A DNA stretch of 64,000 bases from Petrolisthes cinctipes (GCA_033782935.1 JAWQEG010000623.1:1382001-1446000); one strand, 5' to 3'. Positions 11,001 to 22,944 are shown, counted from the stretch's first letter. The notes: generated by a model not told the origin, from the sequence alone. Numbers and translations: made by a program.

Positions 11001-13763
11001 ATAATAGGTTACTTTATCAATAGAGATACCAGCACTGACCTTCCTCTAGTAGCATTATGAGGGCAGTGAGGACGGAGATGGAGATGCTGCAGGTGAGGTA
11101 AAGACACACCAATGTTTTCTTCCTCCCTAAGGTGGTGGAGGCGAGCCAATTGAGGAGGTAGGAGGGGATTTCCAACAAACCACATAGAAAAGTGTATATA
11201 TAGAGGTTGGTACTGAAAAAAATGGAAGGAATAAGTGAGGAATAACTATACCACGAAACAGATCCTCTAATAACACCATTATTGTAATTGAAGGCGTCTG
11301 TTTTCTGGTATAGTTGGGAGGAATCAGTAGCCCTCCAATACAGCAACAAGAGAATTTCCCGTAAACGGGTGGATGAATGGTTGAATGGATGGATTAGAAA
11401 TGGGTGAATTAATGGATAGATGAATAGTTGATTGATGCATAGTGTTATTTGATCAGTCGACTGTAGATACCTGAGGTTATATGAGTTGAGACTAACGCCG
11501 TAGTAGATCATAGAACTGGCCCCCCAGAGGAAGAGCACGGTGCAGGCCTTCCGTCTCACCTTTGGAGTTATCAACAACAGGAATACCTTCCTTACCACTG
11601 CCACTACCACGCTCCTGAATGATCGGGTCTCCTCATGCTCCTTCTCACATTCTCCTGAACGCTCCTGGTGAACCAGGGTGGAGGTGGGGGGAGTTGAGAC
11701 TGTAATATTTATGCGTATTTCTGGTCATGGCAATCACAGGATATTATAATAAAAAAGACATTCTCTTGTTGGTGAACTGGAAGGCTACTGATTTCTCCTA
11801 ACATATACCAGAAAACAGGCACCCCAGTGGTACCAATTGGTGATTTGCTTCGTGGTACGGTTTGGAGGAATGAGAGATCTTTAAAATCACCAACAATATA
11901 ATCATGCTTTATTTTTGGTCATGGTAACCACAGTACAGTCTTACATTTCGTCTGATGATGTTCATGGTGGTCAAAATCACGTGGTCGTCTGGTAAGGTGG
12001 TTTTGTTGACAGAGGCAGCCTTCTTCAGTACCTCCAGGGCCCTCTTGTAGTGGCCGTGGAGGATCAGCCAACGAAGAGACTCTGGTATTATCCTGGACAC
12101 AAAGATAGTCAGAAATGGTAGTAGTTGTGTCAGTAAGTGATATAATTAGTAGGTCTTAAATCAACCACAACAGAAATAGTAGTATTTGTGTTATATAGTT
12201 GTAAAATCAGAAACTCTCTAAACACCCACAACAGAAATAGTAGTAGTTGTGTAAGTTAGTAAGTTAGTAGTGTAAGTTAATGATATTACCAGTAGCTCTT
12301 TCTCTTTAAAGAACCACAGCAGAAATTATAGTAGGTGTTGTTGTGTTAGCTAGTATTATAATCATTAGCTCTTTAATTAACCACTCTAGAATTCTCACGT
12401 GAAACAATCTATAATCATCAACAATACCCCATTCTTCCTTTTTTTTTTTCATACTAACCAAAACAGATTAATAAGGTTGTAGAGATGAGGGGGTGTAGAT
12501 GTAAGATTATGATACCACTTAAATTAACACAAGCCATACTAACCATATGAGAATAATGTTAAAGAGAAGAGGAACCGCGAAGGCGAACTGTAGCCATCGC
12601 CAGGGCCTCACCACGTAGGCTATGAGAGGAACCAACATGTAGCCGAGGGTCCAAGGTAGAAAGTACAGGGAACCAACCATTGAACGCTGTGGTGATGAAC
12701 ACACCTCCATGGCTGAAAGAGAGAGAGAGAGAGGTGGATTATGGATGAGGAGAGGGAGTGAGAGCTAAGTGGGTATGCCATTATTATTATTTTTTTTTTT
12801 ATATGAGAATAAACTCACCAATTAAGAGACAGCCAAAATAGAATCCATTGTCAAAAATGTGAACGAGGAACTTAAAAATGATATAAGTTTGTATGTTGGG
12901 CGCCAGGATGGTGACGAAGGCGCAGAGGAGGGTCATCAACACAGAAATGACCACACATTTCTTCCGTCCCAGTCTGGTGATGAGAGAAAGAGTTTATATT
13001 TACTGTACATAAGGGGCAAACTCATTTCCACTTTACCCCTTAACCGTAAGTGACGACATAAATCGACATAACCAACAAGTGTAGAGGACTGGGGGTGACG
13101 ACATATCGACAGCGCAGTTCTTAATTATGCGCGCCCCATAACATGGTTGTCTCGGGTGGCAACACTGATTTTGAGCTTGTAGGATGTAGCCCGATTCCAG
13201 CCACAAGCCACACAGTGTTACACGAGCAATGAGGGTGGAAGGACGTTTTTCCAGTAATTACCATATACAGTATATTCGAAAAAACGAGTCGAGAGAGTTT
13301 TGTCCGGAGCTGCATATTGTCTTCACAAGTACATCAGGAGACAGCTAAAGGTTTGTACTTCAATATATTCTTGTATTTCAGTAGCATGAGTGGTTTGCAT
13401 GCTATTAGCCATCAAATGTGTTGTTTACATAATGACCGTGAGTAGTGCAATATACAAGACTGGACTGCAGAGCTGCCACGGTAGATAAGGCCCATGCCTA
13501 AGTGGTTAAGGGGGTGAAGTGTAATATAGTGTGGATGGTAAATCTGGAACAATTGATTCTTCCAAATTATTTCAAGCAACAGGACACCATTACATTTGCT
13601 ATCCCGGTTCTGTTTACTGGCAAAAATTGGAGGAAAAAAAGGTGCTCCAATATACTACCATATGTATACTTTCCCCTTACGTACGATTCGTATAATTGGG
13701 AATAATTTATTTTTTCGCTATACATATTCCTCCAAACTCTATGAGGAAACAAACTTCCTCAGC

Positions 13764-13821
<58 letters not shown>

Positions 13822-16023
13822 GCAGACACATAAGTAAACAGATTCTCTTACGCATCGAAGAGGTATCCATAGACGACACTTCCTACCAGTGTCCCTGACT
13901 GGCTGACGGACTGAGTTGTGGAGAACAGGGGTCGTCTCTCACACGTCAGGTCCCACTGTTACAACAAGGGTGGGTCATCTCGGGTCACGGGTGGGAATGG
14001 TGGTGATGGTATGTACAGTGTTGGGTGTTGGTACAGGTATGTTTTGTGTTATTACAGCTGAGTTGGCTGTTGGTCCAGGTATGTTTTGGTTATTACAGGT
14101 GAGTTGGGTGTTGGTACAGGTGTGTGCAATAATGTTTTCTGGCCGATTCCACAGTGGTTTGTTTTGATTTGCAAAAACCATAACGAAAGAAACTGTACTG
14201 TGTAAGTACCTCATAAGTGAATTATTTGATGAATTTGGTGACTCCACTATGAGACAATCGTAATAATGGAACTACCTGATATATTTTGTGGATATGGATA
14301 CTGAATTTGTTAGATATAATTAAGACTGACAAGTGTCGTTGGGGTGGATCATAACAAACCAAAGCCACTGTGGAATCGGCCTTTAGAGGCATTGTCTTTA
14401 CAGGTACAACATAAAACAAAACTATTTCATTAAAATATAAAAAATTGCTAAGTACAACGAACATTATATACCATTAATTTTTTTACTTAAGACACACCAT
14501 TAACGAGATTCTTTTAAGGGTAAATTGGTGGACTACTGATTCCTCCAAACTATGCTATAAAACAACAGATCCCTCACTGAAGTAATAGTAAGGTCGTGTG
14601 TTTCCTGGCATAGTTTGGAGGAATCACAGACATTCTAATTCACCAACAACATGAGAATCTCCCCTTAATTTAAAGGCAAAACAGAGAATGAGCGACAACG
14701 AACGACCTACTTCAGTGACCAAACTTTTCTCGTGTTGTGATGTGTTGTAGATTCTGGTGTAACAGGGAAGGAGTAAGTTGTCATCTTCTGTGTTACTGAC
14801 AGCTGACACATTATTCATGGTCTCATTAAAGCCGAGTACAGCTGCATGGGTGTAGTTGTAGTTATTCATTAGGCACTCGTTAAGTCTGTCATCTCCTGGT
14901 GCTCTGAGAAATTACACACATACATAATATATGATTACTTAGATACATATATACATGTATAAATAAATACTATTGCGCGATCTTGTGTTATTCAGGGTTT
15001 ATATATTTGAATGATGGAGCCGCCGATGGTGTAATGGTTTGCATTCTCGCTTAGCAAGCGATTCCCGAATCGGTGGAATTGTTGGACAATTTTTCCAGCC
15101 CCTAATATCCCTGTTCATGTAGCAGTATGTAGAAACCTGTAGGTAAATTGACTGACCCATAACTGTGTGACATATGAATTGACTGTCCCTATAATTAACT
15201 GACCCACGAACTGACTGACCTACGAATTGACTGACCTGACAGAGACGGAGAGGGAAATAATTTGTTCCTGGGTCCAGTTGGCCTCCATTAACTCCGGCAC
15301 GTGACACCAATACTCCGGAGTTGTGCCCAGGAACTGATATGAGACGTACCACATGGGCAAAACGAAGGTGGCTGTAGGAATAATAAAGAACTCGGATCAT
15401 ATTATGTGGGTGAGTTGTGTTACGCATTATCATTGTTGCTATTTATTATTGTTAATATTGTTGTTGTATTAATGTATTATTATTATTAACTTACAAAAGG
15501 CACATGTGATGAAGATTGTATAGTTCCACCGACCTCGGGTACCCACAGCCTCCATCAAGTCCTCGAAGGTTGTCATGGGGCGTGTGTTGTCACTGCCACC
15601 TTTATCTTGTGAGTCCCCACTGTCCCCTTCCCCTCCCAGGCCCCTTAATGAGTCCCCTTCTCCTCCCAGGCCCCATAATGAGTCCCCTGACCCTCCCAGG
15701 CCCCTTATTGAGTCCCCTGACCCTCCCAGGCCCCTTAATGAGTCCCCTGACCCTCCCAGGCCCCCTAATGAATCCCCGTTGACCCCTTTCTCTCCCTTTT
15801 CTAGGTAGTTGTCTCTTTCGTTATCCTTCTCTCCCTTTGTCTGATAGTCGTCTATTTCGATATCTTTCTTCTCTTGGCCAATGTAGAAGTCTCTGTTGTT
15901 ATCTTTATCTCCCTTTTTCTGGTCATTCTCCTTCTCTCCTTGTCCTTGTCGGTGTTGGTGTGTGTCCTCGCCACACACCACACGTCTGTTGGTCTCATTC
16001 GCTGCTTTGGGCACACCAACCAT
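7658..16023 (-). CDS. SLC22-type organic ion transporter, gene 1 (11 exons, open throughout)
   Basis: Plasma-membrane MFS carrier of the SLC22 (organic cation/carnitine) type; substrate not predictable. Coding exons, high to low: 16023-15495, 15371-15236, 14903-14711, 13955-13852, 12973-12819, 12712-12544, 12092-11945, 11664-11471, 11212-11040, 9841-9657, 7906-7658. All introns are GT-AG and phases match, giving 744 residues, or 595 from the downstream Met at 15576 (FEDLMEAVGTRGRW). The 16023 ATG has the better context (G at -3 and +4). Numbering from 15576: TM1 about 18-38; glycosylated loop 40-137 with NWT, NYT, NET and NTS; LGRKK 173-177; MEVCSSPQRSMVG then TM5-6; cytosolic motif 283-289; second LGRKK 422-426; GKMAITAAFG in TM10; LLPETK near 540. 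Oddities: PESPRWL is PESLRWL here, and an acidic repeat extends the N-terminus. Confidence 0.9.
7963..8022 (+). repeat. (CT)n microsatellite in intron 10 of gene 1
   Basis: About 60 bp of pure CT, GA on the sense strand of the gene, just upstream of the last exon's acceptor. The homologous tracts in genes 2 and 3 are longer (22325-22409, 43839-43962). Confidence 0.9.
8058..8215. repeat. hairpin repeat in intron 10
   Basis: Inverted arms TTGGTAAATTGGAAAG and CCTTCTAATTTACCAAG enclose TTCCTCCAAACAATGCCA and TATAGTTAGGAGGAATCAG. TTAA occurs just outside both ends. It belongs to the same foldback family as the spacers. Confidence 0.65.
8560..8730 (+). promoter_or_regulatory. promoter-like cluster (CRE, CCAAT, TATA), possibly from a solo LTR
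   Basis: On the plus strand, antisense to the gene and inside intron 10, lie a palindromic CRE TGACGTCA (8564-8571), CCAAT (8607-8611) and TATATAAG (8648-8655), followed by a CT-rich stretch and an arthropod-Inr-like TCAGT near 8719. A GTAAAT donor-like site follows near 8950, and AATAAA occurs twice downstream near 9100 and 9200. This layout resembles the U3-R of an LTR, but I could not find convincing LTR ends or a target duplication. No ORF follows. Copies 2 and 3 keep it and add a 25-bp segment with a second CCAAT box. Confidence 0.4.
9855..9988 (+). repeat. intron 10 minisatellite (GTGCACACGAAATTA units)
   Basis: Four degenerate units of about 30-40 bp, each starting GTGCACACGAAATTACT or a variant. 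The same array has about six units in gene 2 (24263-24455) and gene 3 (45784-45975). Confidence 0.6.
10097..10240. repeat. hairpin repeat in intron 9
   Basis: Degraded foldback copy with GATTCCTCCAAACTTTTCCAAG and the inverted CATACTTTGGAGGAATTAAG arm. The rest of intron 9 (10240-11039) shows no gene or recognisable element. Confidence 0.55.
12105..12362 (+). repeat. intron 6 tandem repeat (ACAACAGAAATAGTAGTAGTTGTG)n
   Basis: Three to four imperfect units of 60-80 bp, each containing CAGAAATAGTAGTAGTTGTG or a close variant. Present in the same intron of gene 2 (26580-26840) and gene 3 (48110-48360). Confidence 0.55.
13709..13711. other. empty DIRS integration site in intron 4 of gene 1
   Basis: The sequence AATAATTT-ATT-TTTTCGC is uninterrupted here. 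At the homologous base in genes 2 and 3 a DIRS element is present and ATT appears on both sides of it, so gene 1 keeps the pre-insertion state. Confidence 0.85.
13769..13820 (+). repeat. (CT)n microsatellite next to exon 4 of gene 1
   Basis: About 50 bp of CT, lying 30 bp beyond the exon 4 donor in intron 4. Homologous tracts flank exon 4 in gene 2 (35275-35325) and gene 3 (57189-57239). Confidence 0.9.
14505..14670. repeat. hairpin repeat with TTAA at both ends (intron 3)
   Basis: One of the cleanest members of the family. It starts TTAAGGGTAAATTGGTGGA, ends TCTCCCCTTAA, and has inner arms GATTCCTCCAAACTATGC and GCATAGTTTGGAGGAATC. TTAA at both ends suggests a TTAA target duplication, which is piggyBac-like (inference). 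Confidence 0.65.
15018..15145 (+). mobile_element. tRNA-derived SINE in intron 2 of gene 1
   Basis: The head CCGATGGTGTAATGGTTTGC resembles an A box. It is followed by TCTCGCTTAGCAAGCGATTC, which can form an anticodon-like stem with loop TTAGCAA (tRNA-Ala AGC-like) and a degraded B box. The body GACAATTTTTCCAGCCCCTA then CCCTGTTCATGTAGCAGTA matches a short repeat common in decapod genomes as I recall it. It is not a functional tRNA: there is no acceptor stem. Same insertion in genes 2 and 3. Confidence 0.6.
15634..15783 (-). repeat. 30-bp coding minisatellite in exon 1 of gene 1, 5 units
   Basis: Five units encoding GDSLRGLGGS/E-type decapeptides, just N-terminal of the first transmembrane segment. 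The complementary strand is also open through the array. Confidence 0.8.
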
Positions 16024-18000
16024 ATCTTCAGTGAAGTACAGTTGTCCACTGGCTTTATGGAAAAAAAAAATTATTATCCCGGAAGTACTGCAATGAATGG
16101 TCTACCAAGTGATTTGCTGACTGTAAAATAACAAACCTAATAATAACGTTGTATTTCAGTTACGTAGTCTTACATTTTCTATATGTTGCAAACCCTCGAA
16201 AACAACAGCGTGTGTTATTCGTGTGGCCAATAATACCTGCCCTATAATCATATGGGACACTTAAGAGTATAGTATATTTTCGGTACATTGGAGCACCTTG
16301 ACTCCTTCAAACTATGCCTTCAATTCACCAACAAGAAAATCTCCCTTTAATGCAGTACGTATACTTTACAAGTGTACTGTATATTTCTATCACATGTTTT
16401 CATTGCGATTAAGGGAGTCATATACTTTCGGTACATCGGAGCGCCTTGATTCCTCCAAACTATGCAACGAAACAGATCCCGTGTTAGTGCCATTAATAGC
16501 GTCTGTTTTCTGGCATAGTTAGGAGGAATCGGGACAGTCCTAGTCACCAGCAAGAGAATCTCCCCTTATGGTACATGTTACTAATAGGGAATAGGTTTCG
16601 GGGTATAGTTTGGAGGAATCAGTGTACGAAAAAGACAATCTTTCCTTAAGGACCCTGTGAACGTGTACAAGAATTGGGAACTTCTGATTCCTCCTGACTA
16701 TGCTACAAAACAAGCTTCTTCCATATAGTTGGTGTTTCGTGGCAATATTTGAAGGATTCATATATCTCCAATTTTCTGACTATATCACATGGTCCCTTAA
16801 CAAAGTACTTGGATATGTAAACATGCATTATGTTGTTGGATGACTTACAAAAAGGGAAGGGGATTTAGTATACTTTTGGTACATTGGAGCACCCTGATTG
16901 CTCCACTGCAATTCCCCCTTATGTTACTCAGTTGAAAATTACTAAAAAAATATTTTTATGTTGCTGATTTGCCACTGTAGCAAATGGAGGTGTTCCCTTT
17001 ACAAACGACCAAATTACATTTCCCTTATGCAATCTTGAAGGGGATTTAACAATGTTGGTAAATCTGGAGTAACTGATTCCTTAATAGTATTCCAAGCAAC
17101 AGGCCAAGTTACCTGCAGGTGTCCCAAAATACAGTCCCTATAGAAAAGACAGTATGGGGGTCGGACGAAGATACTGTAGTGAGGTGAGGGTGAGAACGAG
17201 AGAGGACTGTTGTGGTGTAGTAGGGTCTGGTCTGGAGGTGATGACTGACTGACTGAGAGAGAGAGTGCCACTACTTGACTTGCTGGTGACCGGAACTACA
17301 GTAACGATGCAAGCTGGTTTAAGATGTGGTAAGATCAGATTTATGGGTGGAAAAATTACACACACACACACACACACCAGAGTTGCTTGTGGAGAGGTTA
17401 CACACAGACACAAACACACGAGCGTTCAAACTAATTTCCTATGTCCAGAATATCATATATATCAGTTGCATTGCACCTCATTGCCAAATCAGATCAGATT
17501 ATATGATATGGAGGGTTGATGTCTTTCAACAGCACCCCAGTATATATATGTAGGCTAGTAGCGTTCCTTGCATTTTTTTTTTTTTTTTTTTTTTTTTTTG
17601 TATATTCTATCTGTGATTACCTCCGTCATCATATTTCTCTTTTCCTCCATATTTTACTTAACTTATTCTCTTCCTTAATATGTTCTCCTTCAAAAATAAT
17701 CTTCAGAACAATAACATCATATGAACAAGTGAAAAAATAATAGTCAGCAATTTGTTTGAGTTATCCATATGTACACTCGGATACCATAGTGACAGTCTCT
17801 AGTGTGATCCATTATCTGGCAACACATGAAAGTGGGGATTATTCTATGATAAGATATTGTATTATGCCTCAAGTCTGATGTCGGTTGATTTTAACCCATC
17901 AACTGCAATAACTGCATTGGACAGGGAAAAATATTCATGCCTTATTAAGTAAATATCGACTGATTATAGTAAAATGACTGACTGACAACTTCATTCATTC
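16024..18000. repeat. spacer 1/2, proximal part: hairpins and (CA)n, no gene
   Basis: Near-identical to the spacer beside gene 0, with the same hairpins (for example 16408-16570 and 16646-16801) and a (CA)n run at 17357-17377. The uninterrupted TATATATATG at about 17541-17550 is the empty site of the 744-bp foldback insertion. A poly-T run follows at 17572-17600. Confidence 0.6.
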
Positions 18001-18017
18001 ATTCATCTTATTACCCG

Positions 18018-18092
18018 ACAGGTGTAAACAAATGAGGCAACTCATCTCTCTGGCCAGGTGTAAACAAATGAGGTAACCCATCTCTCTCGCCA
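18018..18092 (+). repeat. 36-bp minisatellite, two units
   Basis: Two units of the CAGGTGTAAACAAATGAGG repeat, against four in the spacer beside gene 0. Hairpin repeats follow at 18180-18310 and 18330-18500. Confidence 0.7.
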
Positions 18093-18848
18093 CGTGTACC
18101 TACAGCCTGGCCTCTGCTCCTCAACACAGTTGTCCCAGGTTCATCTCTCTCTCTCTCACGTACATATTCTTCCTCATCTTTTTGGTAAATTGGAGTGTTT
18201 CTGATTCCTCCAAACTATGCCACAAAACAGATCCCTTATTAGTAACATTCAAGTCATCTGTTTCTTGGCATAGTTTGGAGGAATCAGTAGCACTCCAATT
18301 TCCCATAACGAGTTCTGTCTCTTAGTGGGGTAATATACAATGTTGGTAAATCCGGAGCAACTGATTCCTCCAAACTCTTCCAAGCAACAACAATGGGGCC
18401 CTATCTTTATTATTAATAGCGGTCTTTTTGTTTCCTGGTATACATTGGAGGAATCAAGGCGCTCCAATGTATTACCAAAAGTATACTACTCCTGTAAATC
18501 TCTTGTTGGTAAATTTGCAGGACACCGATTCCTCCAAACTATGCCAGAAAACAGACGCCTTCAATGGTACTAAAAGAGGATTTGTTTCGTGGTATATGCT
18601 GAGAAAAACCCACTTGTTATAGACAGAAAGTATTTATTATGGACGTTTCGGAGGCAACTACCCCCCTTTTCAGCAGTACAGAGTTGAATGAAACATGAAA
18701 GGAAAATAAGTAGCTGACAGGGGGAGGTAGGAACAAGGTGTGTTCAAATGACAGACAGACCACACTTCACCTCACCTCACCCGACCTGGCCTCTCCTCAG
18801 GGACCCGACCCCACATCTGGGAGGGATTTGACCACCAGTGCTCTCATT

Positions 18849-18923
18849 AATGGATCTAGTTTGAACATACCTTCATTCAAGTTAAAGTTTTTATAATGAA
18901 GGTATGTTCAAACTAGATCCATT
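18849..18923. repeat. 75-bp palindrome
   Basis: Same 28-bp perfect arms and 19-bp loop as at 4505-4579. Confidence 0.85.
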
Positions 18924-19571
18924 CATTACCACTCTATTCCGTGGTATAGTTTGGGGGAATTACAAGCCTTCCAATTCCAACAAAAGAACTTTCCTTTAAT
19001 TAAACTAATGGGAGGAAATCTGCACTACATACTTAGTTTTTGACATGTTCTGTATCATTCGTATAACTTCTTCCTTCGTGAGGCTTTGTACTGTTTCCTC
19101 CTTCTAAATAATAATAAACTGAAAATATGAATCAGTTTATATCAAATGGCTTCTGGAGAAGAAATTAAATAAAATGAAGAGGAAATAATTCGTCTGTGGC
19201 GAGATTATCACTACAGTTTTCAGTTGTTTGTCATTTATTCAGCTGCTAATTGTGTATCGTATGTTAATGGCTTTTCAACTGGGGAAGTACAGAGATTCTA
19301 TATATTTACTTTAAATTATTATATCTCTGTTCTTTAAATTGATCTAAAAACAAATTCTAAATATCATATAATTATATTATCGAGGAAAAAGAGACAGTTT
19401 CAAATTATGGCTGTACAATATCACATTTCCGCAATTAGAGAAAAAACATTTGCCAAATGTAGTCAATAATTAACCAAGTTATTCACCCACAATATTTTTA
19501 TTATCACTTCACAATTCGTGCCGAGTAAGATAAATGCGATACACCAAGACTGATTCTGAGATTGAACATAC

Positions 19572-21244
19572 TGTATGTTACTTGGTAGCGACGATGGCGG
19601 CATAACAGCAAGTGAGAGTACGGAGGGCAAGGGTTTATCGGGAAAGAAAATACATTTTAAATATGTATGGAGACTCGGAACAAGTGAAAAGATTTAGATT
19701 GGGTCGAGGTGGCATAATAGTTGTGACTGACTGTAAAAAATGTTATTCAGCCACCAACTAGTAGAAGTAAAGCCATATCTGCTGAAGCCTTTAACTGAAA
19801 GTGCTCACGTGTCTTCATTGTTTGGTAACAGGAAAAATGCAGTTGTGTAATGATGATGATTTGGGGGTGTCTCAACAAACAGCTGGTCGTGTGATAAGTC
19901 AGACACTTGATGCCTTTGGCAACACCAGCCTTTCTTGCAAGGTATTTAACGTTCCCAAGATTGTAAGTCAAAATTCAGCAAAATCAGGCAGATTCTATAG
20001 AAATTGCCAATTTCCTGGAGTAGAGGGGGCTATAGATGACACCCATATAAGGATTGTTGCCCCCAAACAGTATGAAGCAGAATATGTGAACCCAAAAAAT
20101 TATTATTCTCTTACCTGTTAACGTTGTGATTTAAGAACATAAAGCCTAACCTGATAAACTTAATTAGGCCTAAGTTATGATGGGAATAATCTTTTTGTTA
20201 GGTTTGGTTTGGTTCATGAAACTTTCCTCACATTAGTATTGTCAAAAAAAAAAAAAAAAAGCACAACTATATTATAATTAAAGTATACATCAAATAACAG
20301 AAAGAAAAAAACTCCCAGACTGCACATTAAACCCACTTTTTTTTCTTCCCATATTGTCATCAAAAAAATTTAATTGCAATATCATAGCCTATCTTTTTTT
20401 CTTATTTTTACCTCAACATTGTGGGATGCACAATTCATTTGCTACTACTTCATATGCATCAAGTACATACAGCTACTGACTTCATATTTGTGTCCATCCA
20501 CAGGCACGAACAGTGAGCTTCTTTAGTGCCCAACAAGATGGAACGGAAGGACAGAACAACTTTTGTATCTTCTAAGGCCTTTCTTTAGCTATGTATGCTA
20601 GTAAATAAACTCAAATAATTTTATTGGAATTGTTTATTGCACATGGCAAAAGAGATAAGAATAGAGTTAGTTTTCTTCCTTCCTTCCTTCACTACTGCTC
20701 TATCATTCATCCTACACACACACACTCCCTCCTCCCTCCACTCTGCTTCTTCCAACTCCTTCTCTGTGTTGGAACATGCAAAATAAATAATTATGGTAAG
20801 GAAAGAGCATCTATTCAAGGATATAATAAAAAATAAAAATTAAATGCATTTATAACCTATATGATTTTCCTGTCTTTTATAGTATAATATAACTTGGTTA
20901 TTAAAAAGTTGCTTATTATTAAAGATTAGCACAGTACAATAATAGTACCATATAATTGATGTTGCACAGCGTACAAGAATTTTGAGGAAAGTACCATAAT
21001 TTCGGCATTAGTGTACGATAATTTGGGCAGGTTTGGCAGCGCAACCCTCCACTACACAACCCTACGGTCGTCTAAAGGGTGCTCTCGACCAATGCTCTCG
21101 ACCACCCTTAGCCGTAAGATAAGAGATGGCCACCACAATTGCTGCTAAGGTGTTTCGTACATACTACCTTAGTGAGTTAAGGTCAGTCAGTAATGGCGAC
21201 TAAGGTAACTTAATGGCCGCTAAGGTTTTTCATGTATCCGCCCC
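19572..21244 (+). pseudogene. PIF/Harbinger transposase remnant, copy 2
   Basis: Homologous to the copy at 5228-6890. The 106-residue DDE fragment is 19801-20121, with VTGKMQLCNDDDLGVSQQ and FPGVEGAIDDTHIRI. The Harbinger-like right terminus is near 21244. Relative to copies 1 and 3 it lacks about 60 bp near 20588. With copy 3 it shares an AT-rich insertion near 20825-20885. It is defective at the same positions, so it was dead before the unit duplicated. Confidence 0.68.
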
Positions 21245-22321
21245 CTGGTACTGTACATAAGTCTCCCTTATTATCTCTGTGAAGTTATAATCATACATAC
21301 CAACTCAATTGATCCTTTAACTCAATCATGTAGAAATAAACAACAAACTGTCACAATTTACATCTTACATTATAATTATATGGAGTGAAGAAATGAATTG
21401 ATGATTGGACGAGTGAACGAATTAATGGATTAATCAACGAAATTCGCTCATATTCTCTAGTATACATTATTTGTATTTACACTATCACGTTTTTTGTTAA
21501 GTTCTTTATTTACCTTTGGTACAAGCCCCAACACTCTGGGGAACGTTGCCGCTAAAGGCCATAAAGTTATTTGATACATGGTGGGAAATAAATTTGAATA
21601 AATATATGTAAACAATTGCGGTAATATCATGAAAGAGATATCAGGATTTCTAGTAATCTACTCTAGTTTAGCTTATAAAAGATAAAACTTGTTTCCTGTG
21701 GAAATGAAACATCACTCTGAAGAAAACGCAACCAAAGTGGGAATTCCAGGACAAACAAAATCAGACAATATACGTATATGAAGGTATACTTTTATTAAAG
21801 GGACCCTGTGATGTTGTCGGATAATTGGAGGTAAAAGAGTTTTTCAAATATTGCCACGAAACACTAGCTTGTTTCGTGGTATAGTCAGGATGAATCAGAA
21901 ATCTTCAATTATCATACACGATTACAGGGTCCTTAATTGCTTTGCTACAGAAAGAGTTGGTGATCAATGTTGTTGTATCTGTGTCGTATTTCGTGTTGGC
22001 TGCCTGGATACCTATACAAGAAGGACTTGAGAATTGGCCTCATGGTCTTTAGGATGGGGTCGTAGTGGGTCGTGTTGGGTTCGTGGTGGGTCATGCTGGG
22101 GTCGTGGTGGGTCATATTGTTCCACCACGTGTTCTGGCTGGTCGTCAATTCCTTGTGCCATAATCTTGTTCTTGGTTTCTGGAAGGAGTGTGACGATGAT
22201 CGCTGCCGCCAGTGATGCCAGACTAAACACAGCAGATGGACCCCATACCAATACCTCACCCTGAAGCAATGAAAAAAAAAAAAAAAAATAGTATAAAACA
22301 CTTGTATTAAAAGAGATTAGC

Positions 22322-22324
<3 letters not shown>

Positions 22325-22409
<85 letters not shown>
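22325..22409 (+). repeat. (CT)n microsatellite in intron 10 of gene 2
   Basis: About 85 bp of CT with one interruption (CTAT). Confidence 0.9.
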
Positions 22410-22412
<3 letters not shown>

Positions 22413-22944
22413 TATTTTTCCTAAACAGCACCAAAGGCCCTTCTTAATGGTTGGTAAATTGGAAAGTTTATATTTCCTCCAAACAATGCCATACAACAGA
22501 TTCCCTTATTAGAACCGTTGGGGGAGTCTATTCTCTGGTATAGTTAGGAGGAATCAGTAGCCTTCTAATTTACCAAGAAGGGAATCTATCCTTAACTAAC
22601 TACATACCGGTACTGAAAACAATCTTTGTTAAACTCTAAGCCACACTACATCCCATCTGTTACGAGTCGAGGATCGTGTGATGAAATTGTTTTTAAATTG
22701 CGCGGGTCTGTGTTCACCAGCGACCAGCTGATTTGAGTGTAGCTGCAGCTACCAACCGATTCACTCGTTCGTACTCCTAACATATATGCCGAGTATATTA
22801 ATTCATTGATTGAAGTAAATACTTTAAATCTGACATGTTTATCATGAAGTGGCATTAATATACATTACATACTAATAGGTAGATGTATGCTAGTGATGTA
22901 ATTTTAGCCAGGAAATAGGAATTTAGGAGAGGAAGGATTTCGAA

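Noticed and set aside
15018..15090. Possible functional tRNA gene
   Set aside because: No acceptor stem and a degraded B box; the SINE body follows directly.
15516..15808. Plus-strand proline-rich repeat frame opposite exon 1
   Set aside because: It is the antisense of the 30-bp coding minisatellite; conserved splice sites and SLC22 motifs support only the minus strand.
22012..22434. Arg-Glu repeat N-terminus before the last exon of gene 2
   Set aside because: It is translation of the (CT)n tract and intron upstream of the acceptor at 22260.
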